Counted from the first letter of the stretch, positions 40,667 to 49,365 are shown. The stretch is DNA of 64,000 bases from Caryophanales bacterium (GCA_016282155.1 JAEEJY010000039.1:1-64000), one strand, 5' to 3'. Notes: a model not told the origin generated them from the letters alone. Numbers and translations: made by a program.

Positions 40667-41467
40667 ATGATAGAAAAAGTAAATCCTAGTCATCCAGACA
40701 AGGTAGCTGATCGTATAGCGGGAGCTATAGTAGATTTAGCTTATGTAAAAGATAATAATCCTAAAATCGCAGTCGAAGTTTTAATAGGACATAATGAGTG
40801 TAATGTTATTATTGAAACTAATGTAACATTTTCTGAAGAAGAAATATTTAATATAGTTAAAAGAATAAGTCTTCTTGACGATATTAAATTAAACTTAAAA
40901 GTAGTAAAACAAGATGTTCATTTAGCAACAAATCAAGATAAAGAAATAAAGTGTGGCGATAATGGTATTTTTAAAGGAGTCCCACTTACTAAAGAAGAAA
41001 AAGAAATAAGTGAAGTTATTAGAAAGTTATATGAAAAATATCCATATGATGGTAAATTTATTTTAACTGATGATACATTTATCGCATGTCAAAGCAATGT
41101 TAAAGAAGAAGATATATTAAAAGAATTAGCTGGTCTTAGAGAAAACATTATTGTTAATCCGTTAGGATACTGGACTGGTGGTGTAAATGTTGATAGTGGG
41201 GCTACTAATCGTAAATTAGGTAGTGATATGGCGCAGTCAGTAACTGGTGGAGGACTTCATGGAAAAGATTTATCTAAAGCTGATGTGAGTATTAATATTT
41301 ATGCTTTTAAGAAAGCTCAAGGAACTAATAAAGTAGTTAGTTTATGTTGTGCTATAGGGGATACATTAATTGATGGAAAACCATATCAAGAAATAGTAGA
41401 AGAAGCTAGAGAATATATTAATGAAATAGGTGGATTTGAAGAATTCGCTAAATGGGGATTATATTAA
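40667..41467 (+). CDS. metK: Compact, divergent S-adenosylmethionine synthetase
   Basis: MetK makes SAM from methionine and ATP. At 266 residues this protein is far shorter than the usual 380-400 but retains the hallmarks: PSHPDKVAD (7-15, replacing SEGHPDK), GDNG (97-100, replacing GDQG), NPLGYWTGGVNVDSG (164-178) and the P-loop-like TGGGLHGKDLSKADVS (193-208). Sequence between GDNG and NPLG is strongly compressed and the C-terminal GHFG segment is not recognisable. A SAM-I riboswitch directly upstream and SD ATAGGAGG support an active SAM-related role. The frame is intact, so this is a genuinely short form rather than a broken gene. Confidence 0.85.
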   Translation: MIEKVNPSHPDKVADRIAGAIVDLAYVKDNNPKIAVEVLIGHNECNVIIETNVTFSEEEIFNIVKRISLLDDIKLNLKVVKQDVHLATNQDKEIKCGDNGIFKGVPLTKEEKEISEVIRKLYEKYPYDGKFILTDDTFIACQSNVKEEDILKELAGLRENIIVNPLGYWTGGVNVDSGATNRKLGSDMAQSVTGGGLHGKDLSKADVSINIYAFKKAQGTNKVVSLCCAIGDTLIDGKPYQEIVEEAREYINEIGGFEEFAKWGLY

Positions 41468-41472
41468 TAAAT

Positions 41473-41506
41473 AAAAGGCAAAAGTGTTTGACATTGCCTT
41501 TTTTTT
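41473..41506 (+). terminator. Terminator after metK (contains the next -35 box)
   Basis: AAAAGGCAA pairs with TTGCCTTTT, then T residues. The loop holds most of the TTGACA of the rplU promoter. Confidence 0.85.
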
Positions 41507-41516
41507 ATAGTATAAT
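41488..41516 (+). promoter_or_regulatory. Consensus sigma-A promoter for rplU-prp-rpmA
   Basis: TTGACA (41488-41493), a 17-nt spacer and TATAAT (41511-41516): both hexamers are perfect. Predicted start is near 41523. Confidence 0.9.
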
Positions 41517-41522
41517 CTTAAA

Positions 41523-41605
41523 CGTGTAGAGCTCTTACTCTACAACCGCACTAAAAAGGTTTAAAGCATTCATGCACCTTCAAGGCGAGTCTGAGAGATG
41601 AGGAG
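41523..41605 (+). promoter_or_regulatory. Ribosomal protein L21 leader RNA
   Basis: The leader of about 85 nt has the hairpin GTAGAG/CTCTAC followed by AACCGCAC, as in the conserved Firmicutes leader before rplU, where L21 is thought to control its own operon. Confidence 0.8.
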
Positions 41606-41613
41606 GAGAAAAG

Positions 41614-41910
41614 ATGAAAGCTATATTTGAAACAGGTGGAAAACAATACTATGCTGAAAAAGGTACAGTATTATATGTTGAAAAATTAGATGCAGCTGAA
41701 GGTTCTGAAGTTGTATTTGATAAAGTTTTAATGGCTAACGGTGTTGCAGGACGTCCTTATGTTGATGGAGCTAAAGTTACAGCTAAAGTTTTAAAACACG
41801 GAAAAGATAAAAAAATCAAAGTGTTTAAATACGTTCAAAAGAACAAATATCGTAAGACTCAAGGTCATCGTCAACCATATACTAAAATTGAAATTATTAA
41901 CGTTAAATAA
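41614..41910 (+). CDS. rplU: 50S ribosomal protein L21
   Basis: A 98-residue 23S rRNA-binding protein starting [17 protein letters not shown], with the C-terminal signature [16 protein letters not shown] in the variant form [32 protein letters not shown] precedes the ATG. It overlaps prp by one base (TAATG), in the standard rplU-prp-rpmA order. Confidence 0.98.
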   Translation: MKAIFETGGKQYYAEKGTVLYVEKLDAAEGSEVVFDKVLMANGVAGRPYVDGAKVTAKVLKHGKDKKIKVFKYVQKNKYRKTQGHRQPYTKIEIINVK

Positions 41911-42212
41911 TGATCAAAGTTAGTATTACAAAAAAAGATAACAAGATAGAAAAAATTACTATGACTGGTCATGCTATGTATGATGAGTATGGTAAAGACA
42001 TCGTATGTGCTGCTGCTTCAAGTATTGTTATAACAACAGTTAATGCAATACTTAAAATTGATGAGAAAGCAATTCAGTATAAAAATGATGATGATTTAAT
42101 TATTACAGTAAATAGTTTTGATACTGTAACTACTTCTTTAATAAATAATATGATTGATTTATTAAAGGAATTAGAAACTCAATATAAAAATAATATTAAA
42201 ATAATAATATAG
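41910..42212 (+). CDS. prp: Ribosomal-processing cysteine protease Prp
   Basis: Prp cuts the N-terminal extension from L27 in Firmicutes. The 100-residue protein has the catalytic His in MTGHAMYDEYG (about 18-28) and the catalytic Cys in DIVCAAASS (about 31-39). It lies between rplU and rpmA, and the adjacent L27 carries a matching extension, so enzyme and substrate are encoded side by side. Confidence 0.95.
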   Translation: MIKVSITKKDNKIEKITMTGHAMYDEYGKDIVCAAASSIVITTVNAILKIDEKAIQYKNDDDLIITVNSFDTVTTSLINNMIDLLKELETQYKNNIKIII

Positions 42213-42225
42213 GGAGGTGTCCTAG

Positions 42226-42516
42226 ATGACAAAATTAATGGAATTAAATATTCAATTATTTGCCCATAAAAAAGGTCAAGGTTCTACTAAAAATGGACGT
42301 GATTCAATATCTAAGCGTTTAGGTGCTAAAGCTGCTGATGGAGAATACGTTACTGGTGGATCTATTATATATAGACAACGCGGAACTAAAATTTATCCAG
42401 GTACTAATGTTGGTATTGGTAAAGATGATACAATCTACGCTAAAGTTTCTGGATACGTTAAATATGAACGTGTTGGTAAAGACAAAAAGCAAGCAAGTGT
42501 ATATTTAGAAAGATAA
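42226..42516 (+). CDS. rpmA: 50S ribosomal protein L27 with Prp-cleavable extension
   Basis: L27 lies near the peptidyl transferase centre. The 96-residue precursor begins [12 protein letters not shown], followed by [15 protein letters not shown]. Prp should cut between Phe12 and Ala13 to expose the functional N-terminus. The remaining sequence is typical ([20 protein letters not shown]). SD GGGAGGTG precedes the first ATG; a second ATG at codon 5 could also serve. A terminator follows. Confidence 0.97.
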   Translation: MTKLMELNIQLFAHKKGQGSTKNGRDSISKRLGAKAADGEYVTGGSIIYRQRGTKIYPGTNVGIGKDDTIYAKVSGYVKYERVGKDKKQASVYLER

Positions 42517-42543
42517 AAGTATAGGTTTTCCTATGCTTTTTTT
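42516..42543 (+). terminator. Terminator of rplU-prp-rpmA
   Basis: AAGTATAGG pairs with CCTATGCTT (one G-U), then T residues. Confidence 0.85.
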
Positions 42544-42551
42544 GTTATAAT
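42543..42551 (+). promoter_or_regulatory. Extended -10 promoter for kinase-like gene
   Basis: TGTTATAAT overlaps the terminator T-run. The leader of about 75 nt to 42632 is longer than usual here and holds a CAACTTT/AAAGTTG hairpin at about 42604-42620. Confidence 0.55.
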
Positions 42552-42631
42552 AATTTTAGATGGAAAAGTAGTTGTTTTAGGTAAAAAAATTACAGAAAGG
42601 GACACAACTTTTTTAAAGTTGATTAAGTAAA

Positions 42632-43477
42632 ATGTTTGAAGAAAAATTAGATATATATTTTAATAAAGAACAAATAAAAGTATTGAAAAGTGATTTAAAT
42701 ACAAAAGCACGTTCTAATATCATCAACGAAAACTTTTTTGCTAAAATAGGGAAGAATGACGAGTCTTTATTTTATAATAATTTAAAAAAAGAATTAGCAC
42801 TATATATAGAAAATAAAAGTAATCCTTTTATTCCAAAACTAGTTGATAGTTTTCAAAATGAATCTTTTACTATGATTATCTTAAAAAGAATAAATGGAAA
42901 AACACTAAGCAATCATAGAAATAATTATAATTCATGCGTGCGTGAGAAAAAAAGGATTTTTATTGCAAAAGAAGTGTTAAACATTAAAAATATTTATCTT
43001 TCAAATTCTTATGTTGATGATATATATGATCGAAGTGAAAAATTTGAAAAATATTTTGAAAGATCAAAAAAATTTTTGTCTAAAAATACTATAAATAAAA
43101 TCAAAAAATTAGAAAGTGATATTATTTTAGAAAACTATGAACGCGTCTTATCTCATGGTGACTTAATTGGCCCCAATATAATTACAAATAAAGATAATGT
43201 TTTCTTTATAGATTGGGAATTCTTTTCTATGAAACCTAGATACTATGATCTTATTTATTTTCTTCTTTTTTCAAAGACAAATAAATCAACAGAAATCATA
43301 TATAAGCTAGGTTTAACTAATAATGAAATAAAGGAAGCTTTAAAAGATGGTATTATAATTTGCTTAAAGGAAATTAAAAATAATGCTGAATTATTTAATA
43401 AAGTCGATGAAAAAATAGTTTTTAAAAATATAAATAGATGGAAGAGAGAATTAAAATATATCTTGGAGGAATTTTAA
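42632..43477 (+). CDS. Aminoglycoside phosphotransferase/choline kinase-like protein
   Basis: The 281-residue protein has a protein-kinase-like fold of the APH/choline kinase group. The catalytic loop is LSHGDLIGPNII near 168 (HGDxxxxN Brenner-type motif) and the metal-binding segment is FFIDWEFFSMKPRYYDL near 187. ATP-lobe residues are less clear. The substrate could be a small alcohol, sugar or lipid head group; resistance cannot be inferred. The ATG has no obvious SD next to it (an AGAAAGGG lies about 35 nt upstream), unlike its neighbours. It is followed 2 nt later by a small gene. Confidence 0.75.
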   Translation: MFEEKLDIYFNKEQIKVLKSDLNTKARSNIINENFFAKIGKNDESLFYNNLKKELALYIENKSNPFIPKLVDSFQNESFTMIILKRINGKTLSNHRNNYNSCVREKKRIFIAKEVLNIKNIYLSNSYVDDIYDRSEKFEKYFERSKKFLSKNTINKIKKLESDIILENYERVLSHGDLIGPNIITNKDNVFFIDWEFFSMKPRYYDLIYFLLFSKTNKSTEIIYKLGLTNNEIKEALKDGIIICLKEIKNNAELFNKVDEKIVFKNINRWKRELKYILEEF

Positions 43478-43478
43478 T

Positions 43479-43685
43479 ATGAAAAAGATATTATTAATAT
43501 CACCATTTTATAATGGCTATTCTGTTATAAAAAATAAAAAATATGATTTTGTTGGAAAATTAAAATTTCTAGTTCTTAGACCTTTTACTGATATTATTAT
43601 GTTTGGATCTATGTTTAAAGAATTATTGTTTCCTGTATTTGTTAATCACAAAACATTTCAATTTAAATATACAGAGATGAAGTAA
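43479..43685 (+). CDS. Short hypothetical protein
   Basis: A 68-residue basic, hydrophobic protein (MKKILLISPFYNGYSVIKNK) with a good SD (TTGGAGGAA) inside the end of the kinase-like gene. The start resembles the first strand of a nucleotide- or cobalamin-binding fold, so it may be the N-terminal remnant of a longer enzyme. It cannot be named. Confidence 0.5.
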   Translation: MKKILLISPFYNGYSVIKNKKYDFVGKLKFLVLRPFTDIIMFGSMFKELLFPVFVNHKTFQFKYTEMK

Positions 43686-43720
43686 TTCTAGAAGATTAGA
43701 AATATTGAAAGGAAAAGAAA

Positions 43721-44242
43721 ATGGGCTTAGATAAAACAAAAGTAGAATTAGAAAAATATAATCCAAATTGGAAAAAAGAATTTGAAAAAGAAAAGAAAGA
43801 ATTAGAAAAAATAATTAAAGGACTTTATATAGATATTGAACATGTAGGTAGTACATCTATCCCGGGAATATCTGCTAAACCAATTATTGATATTTTTATA
43901 TCAGTTAAGTCTTTAAAAGACTGTGATAATTTACTTAAAAACTTAGATAACGCAGGATATAGTGTCCGCTATGATGATGCTGAAAAAGGAGAATATTTGG
44001 TGAGAAAAGGTCCTGAAGACAGTAGAACTCACTATATTCATGTTGTTGAAGATAAAACAGATCGCTGTACTGAAATGATAATATTTAGAGATTATTTAAT
44101 AAATAATCCAGAGTATATAGAACAATATCAAGCTTTAAAAGAAGAACTTGCTAGCAAATATAAAAATGATAGAAAAATGTATACAGCAAGTAAAAATGAA
44201 TTTATAAAAATGATTTTAGATAAAGCAAGAGAAACAAATTAA
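43721..44242 (+). CDS. GrpB family protein (nucleotidyltransferase fold)
   Basis: The 173-residue protein is a UPF0157/GrpB member with the signature IEHVGSTSIPGISAKPIIDI (about 39-58), RKGPEDSRTHYIHVV near 90 and the C-terminal YTASKNEFIKMIL. The family has a nucleotidyltransferase-like fold; its biological role is not established. SD AAAGGAAAAG. It closes a small accessory group before a strong terminator. Confidence 0.88.
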   Translation: MGLDKTKVELEKYNPNWKKEFEKEKKELEKIIKGLYIDIEHVGSTSIPGISAKPIIDIFISVKSLKDCDNLLKNLDNAGYSVRYDDAEKGEYLVRKGPEDSRTHYIHVVEDKTDRCTEMIIFRDYLINNPEYIEQYQALKEELASKYKNDRKMYTASKNEFIKMILDKARETN

Positions 44243-44270
44243 AAAAGTTAGTAATTTTACTAACTTTTTT
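44241..44270 (+). terminator. Terminator after the GrpB gene
   Basis: AAAAAGTTAGTAA pairs with TTACTAACTTTTT, then T residues. Confidence 0.92.
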
Positions 44271-44281
44271 CTTATTTTCTA

Positions 44282-44290
44282 TGATATAAT
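44282..44290 (+). promoter_or_regulatory. Extended -10 promoter upstream of the broken membrane gene
   Basis: TGATATAAT, 38 nt before the GTG start. Confidence 0.55.
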
Positions 44291-44327
44291 TAATATGTTA
44301 GTATATAAATAGTAGGGAGGGTTAAAC

Positions 44328-44856
44328 GTGAAAAAGTTATCCTTGATTTATAAACTACTAATTATTGTTATATCAGGTTTTGGCTTATATCTAAATTTTA
44401 AATTTTTAGGTATCAAAACAGGCCTTCTATATTTTACAATTATTAGTAATTTAGCTTGCTTTATGTTTTATTTAGTAGCGTTTATCTTATTTATATTAAA
44501 GAGATTAAAAAAGAATGATACTTATTATATAACAAAAGGATTAGTCACAATATCTATACCCTTACAATGATTTTATATAATTTTGTTTTAGTACCTCACG
44601 GAAATACAGGATATGAGGACATAGTTTTGAATGTATGTTTGTTCATTTATTTACACCACTACTTGTAATATTTGACTATATTAATTTTGGAGGGAATTTT
44701 CTAGGAGGTAGTAAATATCCATACTTCTTCTTAGATATAGAAAAATATGGAATATCAGGAGTAATAGGTAATTTAACATTTGTATATATATTATTCTTAC
44801 TATATGGATACTTAGTATACTTTATAGATAAGAAATTAGGAAAGAAAAATAAATAA
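44328..44856 (+). pseudogene. Frameshifted multi-pass membrane protein (Pr6Pr-like)
   Basis: The first piece (GTG start at 44328, SD AGGGAGG) encodes about two membrane segments and stops at 44570. The homologous continuation is readable in shifted frames: TLTMILYNFVLVPHGNTGYEDIVLN, then FVHLFTPLLVIFDYINFGGN and KYPYFFLDIEKYGISG to 44856. At least two small indels are needed, near 44562 and 44635. The YPYFFLDIEKYG motif and layout resemble Pr6Pr-type membrane proteins. An intact gene would give about 175 residues. The broken gene still lies in front of the ligase operon. Confidence 0.65.
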
Positions 44857-44871
44857 AATCAGGAGGTATTT

Positions 44872-46707
44872 ATGGAAGAAAATAAAACACATGTGAATGA
44901 GTACTATAAAAAAGTTTTAGATGGAAAAGAGATAGTAATAAAACCCCAAAAAAGTTGGGAATTTATAAAAGACAGAAATAAAGATCGTGAAGATTTAATT
45001 GCTTTCAGTGAGGATGGTAGAAAAGTTACTTATCGTGATATGTATAGCCAATGGGACGAGATGGCTAGAGTTTTGTCTGGATTAGATATTTATCGTGGTA
45101 ACAATTCACGAATTCTTGTTTTAATGCCTAACTTGACTAAAACTGGAATTATAACATATGGAAGTGATATGACTGGTGCGGTAGTAGACTTTATAGATCC
45201 AACAACTTCATATGATAAAATAGTAAAATATGTAGAAAATGAAAAAATAACAGATGTCATAGGACTTGATTTACTAATTCTTCAAAACATAGGAAAGAGA
45301 GTTGAAGAATTGAAAAAAGAATTTAATTTAAATAGTATAATAGTATATAAAGATCCTTTCATGTCTTCACTAATGCCTAAAAAAATACAGTTAGTATCAA
45401 ATGTATTTAATTTTGCTAATGGATTTTCTAAGTATGTTATAAGATATGAAGATGCTGTTAGAAATACTATGGATACATCTATAAAATATGATACTACTAA
45501 TGGCGAGCAATTGGATTTTATTACACATACATCAGGTACTACTACAGGAATAGGTAAACCAATTCCTTTAACTGATCATAATAGAAATTCATTAGTTAAT
45601 GAGTATGATTTAGCAGGTTACAAATATGAACCTGGTATGAAGTTTTTACATTTTATTCCTTATTTTGCTGGATATGGTACTGTAAATACTGCTCATTTAG
45701 GATTGTCCAAAGGCTTAGAATTACAACAAATACCATTGTTTAACCCAACACAATTTGGCGAATATATTGTCAAGTACAAACCGAATGTAGTTCTTGCTAC
45801 TACTCCATGTTGGTTAAATCTTGTTGAGAATCCTAAATATAAAGATATAGATTTATCATTTTTGATTATTGCGGGTACAGGTGGTAGTCCTACAAGTGCA
45901 GATGACGAGATAAAAATCAATAGTTTTCTTATTGCACATGGAGCAAAGACAACTTTAAAAGTAGGATACGGAATGTCAGAGTTTGGTGGATGTGTAATCA
46001 CTGATACTGATGAATATAATGCAATAGGATCTACAGGGGTACTTTTACCAGGCGTAGATGGTTATTTTAGGGATACTAAAACAGGTGAAATTGTTGATAT
46101 AAATACACCAAATTTTGAAGGTGAAGCATTGATTCATTCGGAAAGTATGTCTAGTGGTGTTTTGGATGGTAAAAAAGTGTTTGATACAATCGAAATAGAC
46201 GGCAAGAAATATGTAAGTACAAAGGATATAATGAAATCTGATGAAACTGGACATATATATTACATTGGAAGAACAGATGGCATGTTTCAAAGATATGATG
46301 GATATAATGTTTACCCACTATATATTGAAGAATTACTTAAATCATATGACGAAATAACTGATTGTGCTTTAATCAAGGAATATGATGAAGATAGAAAAGG
46401 AAACGTTCCAAAAATAATTATTCAATTAACTGATGATATAGATGATAAATCTAGTTTTATTGCAAGAATTATAGAGGAATCATTTCTAAGAAATACAAAA
46501 CCAGATCAGTATAAAGCAAATTTTAGAGATATACCTCATGTTTGGCAATTTGTAGATGAAATTCCAAAAAATACTATGGGTAAAACAGATTTGCATAAAT
46601 TACTTAATGAAGAGTTAGATGGTGAAGAATATAGATTGTTTGTTACTGAAGATAATATGGCTTTAAAGAAGTATGAAATAATAAGACAAAAAGAATACAA
46701 GAGGTGA
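44872..46707 (+). CDS. AMP-forming acyl-CoA synthetase/ligase (ANL superfamily)
   Basis: ANL enzymes activate carboxylic acids as acyl-adenylates and usually load them onto CoA or a carrier. The 611-residue protein has the ATP motif THTSGTTTGIGKPIPLT near 219-235, GYGMSEFGG near 367, the hinge Asp region IYYIGRTDGMFQRYDGYNVYP near 462 and the catalytic lysine in PKNTMGKTDL near 565. The substrate is unknown. SD CAGGAGG. A hybrid histidine kinase starts 8 nt downstream, which is unusual and suggests that the acyl product or substrate is linked to signalling. Confidence 0.88.
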   Translation: MEENKTHVNEYYKKVLDGKEIVIKPQKSWEFIKDRNKDREDLIAFSEDGRKVTYRDMYSQWDEMARVLSGLDIYRGNNSRILVLMPNLTKTGIITYGSDMTGAVVDFIDPTTSYDKIVKYVENEKITDVIGLDLLILQNIGKRVEELKKEFNLNSIIVYKDPFMSSLMPKKIQLVSNVFNFANGFSKYVIRYEDAVRNTMDTSIKYDTTNGEQLDFITHTSGTTTGIGKPIPLTDHNRNSLVNEYDLAGYKYEPGMKFLHFIPYFAGYGTVNTAHLGLSKGLELQQIPLFNPTQFGEYIVKYKPNVVLATTPCWLNLVENPKYKDIDLSFLIIAGTGGSPTSADDEIKINSFLIAHGAKTTLKVGYGMSEFGGCVITDTDEYNAIGSTGVLLPGVDGYFRDTKTGEIVDINTPNFEGEALIHSESMSSGVLDGKKVFDTIEIDGKKYVSTKDIMKSDETGHIYYIGRTDGMFQRYDGYNVYPLYIEELLKSYDEITDCALIKEYDEDRKGNVPKIIIQLTDDIDDKSSFIARIIEESFLRNTKPDQYKANFRDIPHVWQFVDEIPKNTMGKTDLHKLLNEELDGEEYRLFVTEDNMALKKYEIIRQKEYKR

Positions 46708-46715
46708 TTTCTTAA

Positions 46716-48521
46716 ATGAATGGTATTATTTATTTAAACTATTCTGGAATAATTTATACTGTTCTTTTACTATTTTGCTTTTTTGGTAAGAAAAGAATAA
46801 ATAATGAGGAGCAAAAAATCTATGGGTACTTAATATTTGCTGCCTTATTGGAATTAGCAACTGGCGTGATAACTTCTTTTTTAATATATTATGATTATAA
46901 TGAACTTTTAAATCAAACAATTACTAAGATTTATTTGTTGAGCATGAATATATGGATGTTTTTCTTTGCGTGCTATAATTATGCAATAACACATACTGAT
47001 AAAAAAGGAATACTAAAGTATATAATGATAATATTAGTTATAGTATCTTCTTTAGCAATTGTTACATTCCCGCTTGAGTTGCATAATATAAATGGTAATT
47101 TGTCAGCAAGTGGTATAGGTTTATACGTTGAGTATATTGCTTCCTCAATTTTTATTCTAATATGTTTATATTTATGTTTCCGTAATAGAAAAAAAATAAA
47201 TAAAAAGTTTATTCCATTATTAATATTTTTAGTTCTCGGTACAATTTGTTTTTTAATACAAATAATATTTCCAGAATTGTTTTTGATTGTTCCGCTTGAA
47301 GTTTTTGTTACATCAGTTATGTATCACACAATAGAAAACCCTGATGTTAAGATGATAGAACAATTAAATATTGCTCGTGAAGATGCCGATAAAGCTAATC
47401 AAGCTAAGAGTGATTTCTTAAGTAGTATGTCTCATGAAATAAGAACACCTTTAAATGCTATTGTAGGTTTCTCTCAAGCATTGGAAGAAGAAGATTTACC
47501 AGAGTCAGCTAGAGATGAAGTTAGTGATATTATATCAGCTTCGGAATCTCTACTTGAAATAGTAAATGGTATTCTTGATATTAGTAAGATTGAAGCTAAT
47601 AAATTAGATATTATTAATGATGAATATAATTTTAGAAAATTATTTCATGATCTTGTTATGCTTACTAAAGCAAGAATGGGTGAAGATTCTAAATTGGATT
47701 TTCAATTTAGTATGGATGAATCAATACCGGGAGTATTATATGGCGATCATGCCCGTGTAAAACAAGTAATACTTAATTTACTTACAAATGCTGTTAAATA
47801 TACCAAAGAGGGATATTTAAAATTTAGAGTAGATAGTGTTATTAAAGATGATATATGTCGTTTAATCATATCTGTTGAAGATTCAGGTATTGGTATTAAA
47901 CAAGAAAATATAAATAAGTTATTTTCTAAATTTGAACGTTTAGGTGTTGAAAAAGAAATAACTATTGAAGGAACAGGATTAGGCCTTGCTATTACTAAGA
48001 AATTAGTTGATTTAATGAATGGTAAGATTGTTGTTCAAAGTGTTTATGGTAGAGGTTCTAAATTTACTATAGCCTTAGATCAAAAAATAGTTCTTGGTAA
48101 AGAGGATGTAAAAGAAGAGACTCCACAAGAACTTAGAATAATAGATTGCTCTAGCAAGAAGATACTTATCGTTGATGACAATAATGTTAATTTAAAAGTA
48201 GCGATGCGTTTACTTAGAGATTACAAAATTAATATCGAGACTTCTGATAGTGGATTTGATTGTTTAAATAAAATTAAGCAAGGAAATACATATGATTTAA
48301 TACTTATGGATGACATGATGCCTAAGATGAGCGGTACTGAAACATTCCATAAATTAAAAGAAGATTCAAGTTTTAATACACCTGTAGTTATCTTAACAGC
48401 TAATGCTATTACAGGAATGAAAGAAAAATATTTGTCTGAGGGATTTAATGACTATTTGGCAAAACCAATTGATAAGCTTGCTTTAAATGAAGTAATAATT
48501 AAATTCTTAGAACAAAAATAA
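46716..48521 (+). CDS. Hybrid sensor histidine kinase with receiver domain
   Basis: The 601-residue protein has about seven N-terminal membrane helices (1-205), a short linker, HisKA with the phosphoacceptor His240 in MSHEIRTPLNAIVGF, HATPase_c (VKQVILNLLTNAVKYT; DSGIGI; GTGLGLAITKKL) and a C-terminal receiver (ILIVDDNNVN) with phosphoacceptor Asp532 in LILMDDMMP and Lys in LAKPID. There is no extracellular sensor domain, so the signal is probably sensed in or at the membrane. It forms an operon with the ligase upstream; an Hpt-receiver protein follows. Confidence 0.93.
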   Translation: MNGIIYLNYSGIIYTVLLLFCFFGKKRINNEEQKIYGYLIFAALLELATGVITSFLIYYDYNELLNQTITKIYLLSMNIWMFFFACYNYAITHTDKKGILKYIMIILVIVSSLAIVTFPLELHNINGNLSASGIGLYVEYIASSIFILICLYLCFRNRKKINKKFIPLLIFLVLGTICFLIQIIFPELFLIVPLEVFVTSVMYHTIENPDVKMIEQLNIAREDADKANQAKSDFLSSMSHEIRTPLNAIVGFSQALEEEDLPESARDEVSDIISASESLLEIVNGILDISKIEANKLDIINDEYNFRKLFHDLVMLTKARMGEDSKLDFQFSMDESIPGVLYGDHARVKQVILNLLTNAVKYTKEGYLKFRVDSVIKDDICRLIISVEDSGIGIKQENINKLFSKFERLGVEKEITIEGTGLGLAITKKLVDLMNGKIVVQSVYGRGSKFTIALDQKIVLGKEDVKEETPQELRIIDCSSKKILIVDDNNVNLKVAMRLLRDYKINIETSDSGFDCLNKIKQGNTYDLILMDDMMPKMSGTETFHKLKEDSSFNTPVVILTANAITGMKEKYLSEGFNDYLAKPIDKLALNEVIIKFLEQK

Positions 48522-48529
48522 AGATAATA

Positions 48530-48538
48530 TGTTATAAT
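48530..48538 (+). promoter_or_regulatory. Extended -10 promoter for the Hpt-receiver gene
   Basis: TGTTATAAT 23 nt before the ATG, giving independent expression in addition to read-through. Confidence 0.6.
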
Positions 48539-48560
48539 TTATTTAGGATAGGTGATTATA

Positions 48561-49340
48561 ATGAAAGATGTAAACATTTTAAAAAATAATGGTGTAGACG
48601 TAGATAAAAGTTTAGAATTATTTGGTGAGATGTCAATGTATGATGAAACACTAGATGATTTCTTAGAAGGTGTTGATGAAAAAGTTGCTAATTTAAAGCA
48701 ATATAAAGAAGCATCTGATATGACTAATTATGCAATAGTTGCTCACTCATTAAAAAGTGATGCCAGATATTTAGGATTTACTAAATTAGCAGAACTTGCA
48801 TATCAACATGAAGTTGAAGGAAAAGCAGGTAATATCTCATTTGTTTATAATAATATTGATAGTTTACTTAATGAAACTGCAAGAATTATAAACATCTGTA
48901 AAGCTTATAAAGGAGAAGGAACAGTTACTGCTCCTCAAGCACCAGCTCCTGTAGTACTTCAAGATAAAACTATTTTAGTAGTTGATGATTCTGATATTAT
49001 TAGAAACTTTGTTAATAAAATATTCAATACTACATATCGTGTAGTACATGCTAAAGATGGTAAAGAAGCTATTGATTTCTTAGGAACAAGTAGTGATAAT
49101 GTTGTAGCTATGTTACTAGATTTAAATATGCCTAATGTTGATGGTTTTGCTGTTCTTGAATATTTTGAAAAAAATAATTTATTTGTTAAAATTCCAGTAT
49201 CAATAATTACTGGTGATGATTCAAGAGATACAATAAATCGTACATTCTCTTATCCGATAACAGATGTGTTACCAAAACCATTTAATGAAAGAGATGTAAA
49301 AGCAATCATTGAAAAAATGATTCAATTTAGTCAAAAATAA
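48561..49340 (+). CDS. Hpt domain fused to a receiver domain
   Basis: This 259-residue phosphorelay protein has an N-terminal histidine phosphotransfer domain (about 1-115) with His62 in AHSLKSDARYLG. An Ala/Pro linker follows (about 122-133), then a receiver (ILVVDDSDIIR) with Asp187 in LLDLNMPNVDG and Lys in LPKPFN. There is no DNA-binding or enzymatic output domain. Its likely partner is the adjacent hybrid kinase: His240 to Asp532 to His62 to Asp187. The ATG at 48561 follows ATAGGTGATTATA. Confidence 0.9.
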   Translation: MKDVNILKNNGVDVDKSLELFGEMSMYDETLDDFLEGVDEKVANLKQYKEASDMTNYAIVAHSLKSDARYLGFTKLAELAYQHEVEGKAGNISFVYNNIDSLLNETARIINICKAYKGEGTVTAPQAPAPVVLQDKTILVVDDSDIIRNFVNKIFNTTYRVVHAKDGKEAIDFLGTSSDNVVAMLLDLNMPNVDGFAVLEYFEKNNLFVKIPVSIITGDDSRDTINRTFSYPITDVLPKPFNERDVKAIIEKMIQFSQK

Positions 49341-49365
49341 TAGGACCTAGTCCTTTTATTTTTTT
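49341..49365 (+). terminator. Hairpin and T-run directly before the UPF0316 gene
   Basis: AGGAC (49342-49346) pairs with GTCCT (49350-49354), then a T-rich run that passes straight into the SD GGAGGG of the next gene. No promoter fits between. Confidence 0.6.

Noticed and set aside
42632-43477. Aminoglycoside-resistance gene
   Set aside because: Only the general kinase-like motifs HGD and DWE are visible; nothing indicates an antibiotic substrate.
44328-44856. Two separate small membrane proteins
   Set aside because: The pieces align in order with one membrane protein once small indels are allowed, and the intervening 44571-44634 bases encode the missing homologous segment in a third frame.
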